Assembly (NCBI RefSeq): GCF_900103845.1
Contig: NZ_FNIJ01000001.1
Span: 305,659-369,658 of the forward strand
Direction: 5' to 3'
Source of the DNA: Pseudomonas jinjuensis
GTDB lineage: Bacteria; Pseudomonadota; Gammaproteobacteria; Pseudomonadales; Pseudomonadaceae
Length of the DNA stretch: 64,000 nt
The position numbers and the translations under genes are program-made. The first letter of the stretch is position 1. Every line of letters starts with the position of its first letter. This document shows positions 56,415 to 64,000 of the stretch, piece after piece. The notes beneath the pieces are model-generated. The model had not been told where the DNA came from. It worked only from the letters and a program-made list of their open reading frames with translations, and made no database searches.

Positions 56415-57698
56415 TTACTCCAGGAACAGGGTGGCGGGGTGTTCGAGCAGGGCGCGCACGGCCTGGATGAAGGCCGCCGCGTCCATGCCGTCGACCACCC
56501 GGTGATCGAAGGACGAGGACAGGTTCATCATCTTGCGCACGACGATCTGGCCGTTGACCACCATCGGCCGCTCGACCATGCGGTTGACCCCGACTATGGC
56601 CACTTCCGGATGGTTGATCACCGGCGTGCTGACGATCCCGCCGAGGGCGCCGAGGCTGCTCAGGGTGATGGTCGAGCCGGACAGTTCCTCGCGGCTGGCC
56701 TTGCCGTGGCGCGCGGCTTCCGCCAGGCGCGCGACTTCCGCGGAGTTGCCCCACAGGTCGCGAGATTCGGCATTGCGCAGCACCGGCACCATCAGGCCGC
56801 TGTCGCTCTGGGTGGCGACGCCCAGGTGCACCGCGCCGTAACGGGTGACCACGTCGGCCTCGTCGTCGTAGCGGGCGTTGAGCTGCGGGAACTCGCGCAG
56901 GGCGACCACCATCGCGCGGGCGATGAAGGGCAGCAGGGTCAGCTTGCCGCGCGCCGCGCCGTATTTGCCGTTGAGGTGCTGGCGCAGGGCTTCCAGGTCG
57001 GTGACGTCGATTTCCTCGACGTAGCTGAAGTGCGGAATGCGCCGCTTGGCCTCGGCCATCTTGCGGGCGATCTGCCGGCGCAGGCCGATTACCGGGATCT
57101 TCTGCTCGTCGTGGCGCGCGGCGTAGCCGGAGGCCACGGTGGCGCCGCCGTGGGTCAGGTAATGCTCCAGGTCGTCCTGCAGGATGCGTCCGGCCGGGCC
57201 GCTGCCCTGTACGAACTGCAGCTCGACGCCCAGGTCGCGGGCGCGCTGGCGCACGGCCGGGGAGGCCAGCGGCTTCTCGCCCGGCGCCCGGCGCGGAGCC
57301 GGTGTTGGAGCAGGGCGGACTGCCGGGGCGACCGGCTTGTGCTCCACGCGCGGTTCAGCCCTGGCTGGTTGAGGTGCGGGCTGCGCAACCGCTTCCGCCT
57401 TGGCCGGCGCTTCTTCCTGCGCCTTCGGCTGCGCGGCTTCCTTCAGGTTGCCCTGGCCTTCCACTTCCAGGCGGATCAGCTCGCCGCCCACGGCCATCAC
57501 CTGGCCCGGCTGGCCGCCCAGGGCGAGGATCTTCCCGGCCACCGGCGAGGGGATCTCCACCGTGGCCTTGTCGGTCATGACTTCGGCCAGCACCTGGTCC
57601 TCATGGACCTCGTCGCCGACCTGTACGTGCCACTCCACCAGCTCCACTTCGGCAATGCCTTCGCCGATGTCCGGCATCTTGATGACGTGAATGCCCAT
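56415..57698 (-). CDS. bkdB: Branched-chain alpha-keto acid dehydrogenase E2 (lipoamide acyltransferase)
   Basis: 427 residues. It forms the core of the complex and transfers acyl groups to CoA. Domains: one lipoyl domain with Lys44 in EVMTDKATVEIP, an Ala/Pro/Glu-rich linker, a peripheral subunit-binding domain (about 140-180, LASPAVRQRARDLGV ... GRILQDDLEHYL) and a catalytic domain ending in the active-site motif SFDHRVVDGMDAA. It starts immediately at the end of bkdA2 (adjacent bases). Confidence 0.96.
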   Translation of the reverse strand: MGIHVIKMPDIGEGIAEVELVEWHVQVGDEVHEDQVLAEVMTDKATVEIPSPVAGKILALGGQPGQVMAVGGELIRLEVEGQGNLKEAAQPKAQEEAPAKAEAVAQPAPQPARAEPRVEHKPVAPAVRPAPTPAPRRAPGEKPLASPAVRQRARDLGVELQFVQGSGPAGRILQDDLEHYLTHGGATVASGYAARHDEQKIPVIGLRRQIARKMAEAKRRIPHFSYVEEIDVTDLEALRQHLNGKYGAARGKLTLLPFIARAMVVALREFPQLNARYDDEADVVTRYGAVHLGVATQSDSGLMVPVLRNAESRDLWGNSAEVARLAEAARHGKASREELSGSTITLSSLGALGGIVSTPVINHPEVAIVGVNRMVERPMVVNGQIVVRKMMNLSSSFDHRVVDGMDAAAFIQAVRALLEHPATLFLE

Positions 57699-60130
<2,432 letters not shown>

Positions 60131-60167
60131 TCATGGTGAGGCCCTCGTCGTTTGTTCTTGTGAATTC

Positions 60168-60232
60168 AGTATATGCTTCGGCTGCTAGTTTTTTGCTCCA
60201 AATTGACTAGGTGGAACCTGTCTGATTAGTAT
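60168..60232. promoter_or_regulatory. Divergent bkdA1 / bkdR promoter region
   Basis: For bkdR (plus): TTGACT 60203-60208, 18-bp spacer, TAGTAT 60227-60232. For bkdA1 (minus): a good -10 TATACT at 60173-60168 but no matching -35, as expected for a promoter needing an activator. The AT-rich stretch around 60170-60250 is the likely BkdR binding zone; Lrp-family activators contact long AT-rich regions. Confidence 0.6.
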
Positions 60233-60273
60233 CTTTGAACCATAAAATCCTTGATTGGTAGAACTGAGCAGCC

Positions 60274-60735
60274 ATGGCCGAACTCGACCGCATCGACTTG
60301 AAGATTCTCCGCGCCCTGGCCGAGGACGGCCGCCTGAGCTGGCGCGATCTGGCGCAGAAGGTGGGCCTGTCGCTGACCCCGACCCTGCGCCGGGTGCGCC
60401 GCCTGGAAGAGGAGCGCTACATCCAGGGCTATTTCGCGAGCCTCGACGAGGAGCGCCTGTCCGGGGCGATGAGCGTGTTCGTCTCCGTCTCCTTAGAAAA
60501 GCAGACTGGCGACTACCTCGCCCGCTTCGAGGAACGCATCGTCGACGCGCCGCAGGTGATGAGCTGCTTCCAGATGACCGGCGACGCCGACTACATGCTG
60601 CGCGTGGTGGTCAAGGACCTGGCGGCCTACCAGGCGTTTCTCACCAATACCCTGACGCAGATTCCGGGGGTGGCGGGGATCAAGTCGGCGTTCGCGTTGA
60701 AGTCGGTGATGCTGAGGTCGGCGCCGCCGATCTAG
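60274..60735 (+). CDS. bkdR: BkdR, Lrp/AsnC-family activator of the bkd operon
   Basis: 153 residues. The N-terminal helix-turn-helix (LDRIDLKILRALAEDGRLSWRDLAQKVGLSLTP) and the C-terminal RAM/AsnC effector domain (YFASLDEERL ... VMSCFQMTGDADYMLRVVVKDLAAYQ) are typical. In P. putida and P. aeruginosa BkdR, with branched-chain amino acids as effectors, activates bkdA1. The divergent position here supports the same role. Confidence 0.95.
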   Translation: MAELDRIDLKILRALAEDGRLSWRDLAQKVGLSLTPTLRRVRRLEEERYIQGYFASLDEERLSGAMSVFVSVSLEKQTGDYLARFEERIVDAPQVMSCFQMTGDADYMLRVVVKDLAAYQAFLTNTLTQIPGVAGIKSAFALKSVMLRSAPPI

Positions 60736-61119
60736 CGGGGCCGGAGCGGGCGCGGGGGAACGATGCTGGGGATTCGCCTGGTTCCTGCAGGAGCAACGGT
60801 CTTCGCCGATAACGCCACGCCGATGGGATGGCGGATAACGCTGGCGCGTTATGCACCCTACCCGGACATTCCAGCGGAATCGTGTAGGAGCAACTGTCTT
60901 CACATCTGCGCGGCGCAGCCCCTCACCCTAACCCTCTCCCGGAGGGAGAGGGGACTGTCCTGAGTTGCCGGTTGGCACGTCATTTATCCTGACGCCAATC
61001 TGCCCCCTCTCCCCTTGGGAGAGGGCTGGGGTGAGGGAATCCCCAACGCCGAATGTCCTGTAGGAGCGGGCCATGCCCGCGACATCGGCGGCGCCGGCAT
61101 GGCCCGTTCCTGCGGGATA
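60736..61119. repeat. Repeat-filled gap including composite repeat copy 2
   Basis: 384 bp without a gene. It contains the 36-bp element also found at 18941 (here 60831-60866), then the second copy of the composite repeat (60881-61113) ending in a REP pair with core GGGCCATGCCCGC at about 61059-61113. It lies between bkdR and the TorF-type gene. Confidence 0.85.
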
Positions 61120-61851
61120 TCAGAAACTCCTGCTGACCCCCGCCACCACCGTCGCCGAGCAGACGTCATCGAAGCCCATGTAGCTGGCGCACTCCGCCTC
61201 GGACAGGTCGGTGTCGATGTAGCTCAACGACCAGTCCAGCCCCAGCAGCGTGCGACTCAACTTGGCTTCCCATTCGTGATAGCTGTCCCGCGCGCTGCCG
61301 CCACGGGAGACGAGCAGCGGGTCCTTGTAGTCGACCACCCCGTAGCGCACTTCCGCCCCGACGTCCCAGGGCAGCGTGGTGCCGTAGCCGAGGTAGCTGT
61401 AGAGCATGCTCTGGTCGCCGGCGAGGTCGTCGGAGTAGTAGGCGCCCACGCGCGCGCCGTAGACGTTGAGGTCCGCGTGGTACTCGCTGTAGTTGAAGTC
61501 GCTCAGGCGCGGATAGACGTAGTCGATGTACGACACATCCAGCGCGATATCGTCGCTGATCTGCCAGTAGTAGCCCGCGTAGTAGTCCAGTTCCTGGCGG
61601 GTGCGGCTGCCGAAGCCGAAGTCGACGTTGGAACTCCAGACCCCGAGGTACAGCCCGCTGGCATGCATCAGGGTGGCCGAACCCTGGATGGCCGGGTCGT
61701 TCTGCGTCTGCGAGATGCCGCGGGTGCGGTAGTCGCTGAACAGGCCGGCTTCCAGCGCCAGGCTGAAGTCGTCGTCGAGCTCGATGGCCTGGGCCGGCGT
61801 CCAGGACGCCAGCAGGCTGCCGGCGAGTGCGAGGGGGATGCAGCGTTTCAT
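61120..61851 (-). CDS. TorF-family outer-membrane protein
   Basis: 243 residues. A signal peptide (about 1-22, ending PAQA) is followed by a beta-rich sequence with LEAGLFSDYRTRGISQTQNDPAIQGS, the hallmark start of the TorF (Gcw_chp) putative porin family, and WSSNVDFGF. It ends in Phe (VAGVSRSF), as outer-membrane barrels do. Substrate is unknown. It lies 102 bp downstream of the MHS transporter gene on the same strand and may form a transport unit with it. Confidence 0.86.
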   Translation of the reverse strand: MKRCIPLALAGSLLASWTPAQAIELDDDFSLALEAGLFSDYRTRGISQTQNDPAIQGSATLMHASGLYLGVWSSNVDFGFGSRTRQELDYYAGYYWQISDDIALDVSYIDYVYPRLSDFNYSEYHADLNVYGARVGAYYSDDLAGDQSMLYSYLGYGTTLPWDVGAEVRYGVVDYKDPLLVSRGGSARDSYHEWEAKLSRTLLGLDWSLSYIDTDLSEAECASYMGFDDVCSATVVAGVSRSF

Positions 61852-61953
61852 CGGAAGTCTCCGTTGTTATTGTGATGACTGCGGATGCGCACGGGCCCCG
61901 GGCAGCCCTCCCGGCAGGAGGACCCGTGCTGCGATGGAGTTGCGGGAGGGGAA

Positions 61954-63273
61954 TCAGGAGGTGGGGCAGGGCGCGGGCGTCCACGCTTCTTCGTCGATCT
62001 CCGCCATGCTCAGCGCGGCGGTTTCCCGCAGCAGGAAGGAGCACAGCGCGACTATGCCCAGCGCGAAGGCGCCGTACAGCGAAACGCCCAGGGTGTCGTG
62101 GCCGGTGGCGATGAGGATCGCCGTGGCCGCGCTGGATGCGGTGCCGCCGCCCAGCGCCGCGCCGATCTGGTAGCAGGCGGACATCCCCGAATAGCGCATC
62201 GACTGCGGGAACTGCTCGGCGAGGAAGGCCGGGATCGGGCCCTGGGTCGCGCCCATGAAGGCGCCCACCGCGATGTAGGCCGCGCAGGAGAGCGGCAGGC
62301 TGTGCTGGTTTACCAGCGGGAAGAAGGCGAACAGCCCCAGCGCCATGATCACGCAGCCGAGGATCATCACCCTGCGCCGACCGAGGCGGTCGGAGAGGAG
62401 GGCGAACAGCGGCGCGGTGATGACGATGGCGACGGACAGCGCCAGGTCGAACATCAGCGCCTCCGTGCTGCCGTAGCCGACCTGGGTGGCGTAGGCGAGG
62501 AAGAAGGTGCTGCCGATGTAGGCGATGGTCACGTAGCCGAAGGCGATGCCGGTGCACAGCAGCATCTCCCGCGGACGCGAACGCAACGCCTCGACCAGCG
62601 GGATGTGCGCCGGCTCCCGGTGCTCCAGGGCCTTCTTCTGCGCCGGGTTCTGCAGGCGCGCGTAGAGGCCGATCAGCACCAGCACGCCGCCGAGCCAGAA
62701 CGGGATGCGCCAGGCGAAGCTGGCCAGGTCGTCGTCGAAGGCGGTGCTGACGATGGCGAACACCGCCGCGCCGAGGATGCCGCCGATGCCGATGCCCATG
62801 CTCGTGAAGCTGCCCCACAGGCCGCGCTTGCCGGGCGGCGCCGACTCGATGCCGAACAGCGCCGCGCCGCCCCATTCGCCGCCGGCGGCGAAGCCCTGGA
62901 TCAGCCGCAGCAGCACCAGCAGCGCCGGCGCGGCGAGGCCGATGGAGGAGTAGCTGGGCAGGCAGCCGATCAGCAGGGTGCTCAGGCCCATCAGCAGCAG
63001 GGTGATGACCAGCGCCTTCTGCCGGCCGATGCGGTCGCCGTAGTGGCCGAAGACCATGCCGCCCAGCGGGCGGGCGAAGAAGCCGGAACCGAAGGCGCCG
63101 AACGCCACCAGGGTGGCGGTGAGCGGGTCCATGTCGGGGAAGAACACCTGCGGGAAGACCAGCGCCGCCGCCGTCCCGTAGATCACGAAATCGTAGAACT
63201 CCAGCGCCGTGCCCATGCCGGAGACGAAGAACGTCCGCAGCGCGGAGGGCGCCGCCTGATTGTCGTTGGTCAT
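61954..63273 (-). CDS. MFS transporter of the metabolite:H+ symporter (MHS) family
   Basis: 439 residues from the ATG at 63273, twelve predicted membrane helices. MHS features: SGMGTALEFYDFVIYGTAAA at helix 1, RPLGGMVFGHYGDRIGRQKAL between helices 2 and 3, and LIQGFAAGGEWGGAALFGIE in helix 4. Family members carry shikimate, proline/betaine, citrate or other organic acids; the substrate here is open. It is 71 bp downstream of the C45-type gene and probably cotranscribed with it, suggesting import of a product or substrate of that enzyme. Confidence 0.92.
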   Translation of the reverse strand: MTNDNQAAPSALRTFFVSGMGTALEFYDFVIYGTAAALVFPQVFFPDMDPLTATLVAFGAFGSGFFARPLGGMVFGHYGDRIGRQKALVITLLLMGLSTLLIGCLPSYSSIGLAAPALLVLLRLIQGFAAGGEWGGAALFGIESAPPGKRGLWGSFTSMGIGIGGILGAAVFAIVSTAFDDDLASFAWRIPFWLGGVLVLIGLYARLQNPAQKKALEHREPAHIPLVEALRSRPREMLLCTGIAFGYVTIAYIGSTFFLAYATQVGYGSTEALMFDLALSVAIVITAPLFALLSDRLGRRRVMILGCVIMALGLFAFFPLVNQHSLPLSCAAYIAVGAFMGATQGPIPAFLAEQFPQSMRYSGMSACYQIGAALGGGTASSAATAILIATGHDTLGVSLYGAFALGIVALCSFLLRETAALSMAEIDEEAWTPAPCPTS

Positions 63274-63344
63274 TTGCCTTACCTTTCTTGTACTTGTCGG
63301 GGCCATGCGCGAAGCCGCCGTTTCCGGCGGCTCGCAGTTGGGCG

Positions 63345-64000
63345 CTAGAAGCGCTGGTAGCCGTTCGCGGCGAGGAACTTCGGATTGCCGGCGGCGTATT
63401 CCAGCGCGCAGTTCCCGGTATCGATGGCGATGGTCAGCAGGGTCTCCCAGCGCTCGGTGGCCGGCAGGCCGGGGTCCGGGGTGAAGCAGATCGGCGCGTT
63501 CTCGCCGGCGGCGCCGCACATGGCGTCGGCGCGGGCGCGCAGGTCGGCGGTGGTCATCCGTTCGAGCTGCGCGTTCACATGGTCGAGACGGGCGTAGGTG
63601 GTGGAGACGTCGGCGGTGCGCTCGCCGAGGGTCAGGCCGGCATCGAGGAAGTGGTTGGTGTGGGTGATCCAGCCATCCGCGCGCGGCGGCACCGCGGCGA
63701 TGGCCTGCGGCGACATCTCGATGCTCGCCACCCGCGGCGACGCATCCTCGCGGGAGAACACCGTCAGCACGGTGGAAGCGCTGACCCGCGCGGAGCGGGC
63801 GAGGGCGATGGCTTCGTCGACGCTGGTCGCCTCCTCGAGGATGCGCCGGGCGATGGCGTGCACCGGCACCCCGGCGCTGCCGTCGTCGCTGGCGTGGTGC
63901 AGGATGTTGAAGTGCAGGCCGAGGCCGGCGCTGTTCACGCCGATCTTGCCGAGCATGCCGAATTCGGTGAACAGCTTGACGCTGTGGCCGGCGCTGCCAA
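63345..64000 (-). CDS. C45-family acyltransferase/amidohydrolase, C-terminal part
   Basis: The gene runs off the right edge; about 217 C-terminal residues are visible. The segment SVKLFTEFGMLGKIGVNS, then GLGLHFNIL, and THTNHFLD are typical of the acyl-CoA:6-aminopenicillanate acyltransferase (peptidase C45) Ntn-hydrolase family. The N-terminal nucleophile Cys lies outside the window, so activity cannot be judged. Such enzymes deacylate or transfer acyl groups on amides. It is the first known gene of a minus-strand set with the MHS transporter and the TorF-type porin. Confidence 0.85.
   Translation of the reverse strand, partial: GSAGHSVKLFTEFGMLGKIGVNSAGLGLHFNILHHASDDGSAGVPVHAIARRILEEATSVDEAIALARSARVSASTVLTVFSREDASPRVASIEMSPQAIAAVPPRADGWITHTNHFLDAGLTLGERTADVSTTYARLDHVNAQLERMTTADLRARADAMCGAAGENAPICFTPDPGLPATERWETLLTIAIDTGNCALEYAAGNPKFLAANGYQRF

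Overview
The window is high-GC chromosomal DNA from a gammaproteobacterium that is almost certainly a Pseudomonas, probably from the P. aeruginosa / citronellolis / nitroreducens side of the genus. The basis is gene content and order: a complete fapABCDEF amyloid operon, the liuRABDCE leucine/isoprenoid cluster, the bkdR-bkdA1A2B-lpdV cluster, and the smc-zipA-ligA ... ffs-dnaX-ybaB-recR core block. Pseudomonas-type REP/BIME palindromes also occur between genes. I saw no tRNA, 5S/16S/23S rRNA, CRISPR array, insertion sequence or prophage.

Layout. 1-746: the 3' end of a sigma-54-dependent activator. 1.0-5.9 kb (minus strand): fapA-F, with a good sigma-54 (-24/-12) promoter candidate in front of fapA and a perfect GNRA-capped hairpin between fapC and fapD. 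6.4-9.6 kb: uppP, a cold-shock/DUF1294 fusion, and a LysR-azoR pair. 9.7-16.6 kb: an ABC-F ATPase, a phospholipase-D-like protein, an OprD-family porin and a diguanylate cyclase. 16.8-27.4 kb (minus strand): acetoacetyl-CoA synthetase, 3-hydroxybutyrate dehydrogenase and the liu genes, which together route leucine to acetyl-CoA and acetoacetate. liuR is preceded by a perfect 16-bp palindrome.

27.6-33.2 kb (plus strand): four overlapping genes encoding a sigma-54 activator, an ABC exporter, a subtilisin-like protease and an FAD monooxygenase. The last three match the QhpF, QhpE and QhpG maturation functions of quinohemoprotein amine dehydrogenase, but the structural genes and the radical-SAM gene qhpD are not in the window. 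33.5-39.7 kb: a complete 3-hydroxybenzoate/gentisate catabolic operon with a divergent LysR regulator interrupted by one in-frame amber codon.

39.9-54.9 kb: core housekeeping genes (smc, zipA, ligA, an HU-like gene, SRP RNA, dnaX, ybaB, recR) followed by an acyl-CoA dehydrogenase. 55.0-60.7 kb: the branched-chain keto-acid dehydrogenase complex and its Lrp-type activator. bkd and liu fit together: bkd makes isovaleryl-CoA from leucine, and liu carries it to acetoacetate and acetyl-CoA. 61.1-64.0 kb: a TorF-family outer-membrane protein, an MHS-family transporter and the end of a C45-family acyltransferase/amidohydrolase.

The most interesting items are the orphan amine-dehydrogenase maturation cassette, the apparent sigma-54 control of fap together with the fapC-fapD hairpin, the His/Asp-rich FapC, the amber-interrupted gentisate regulator, and a composite repeat of about 230-260 bp present in two copies.
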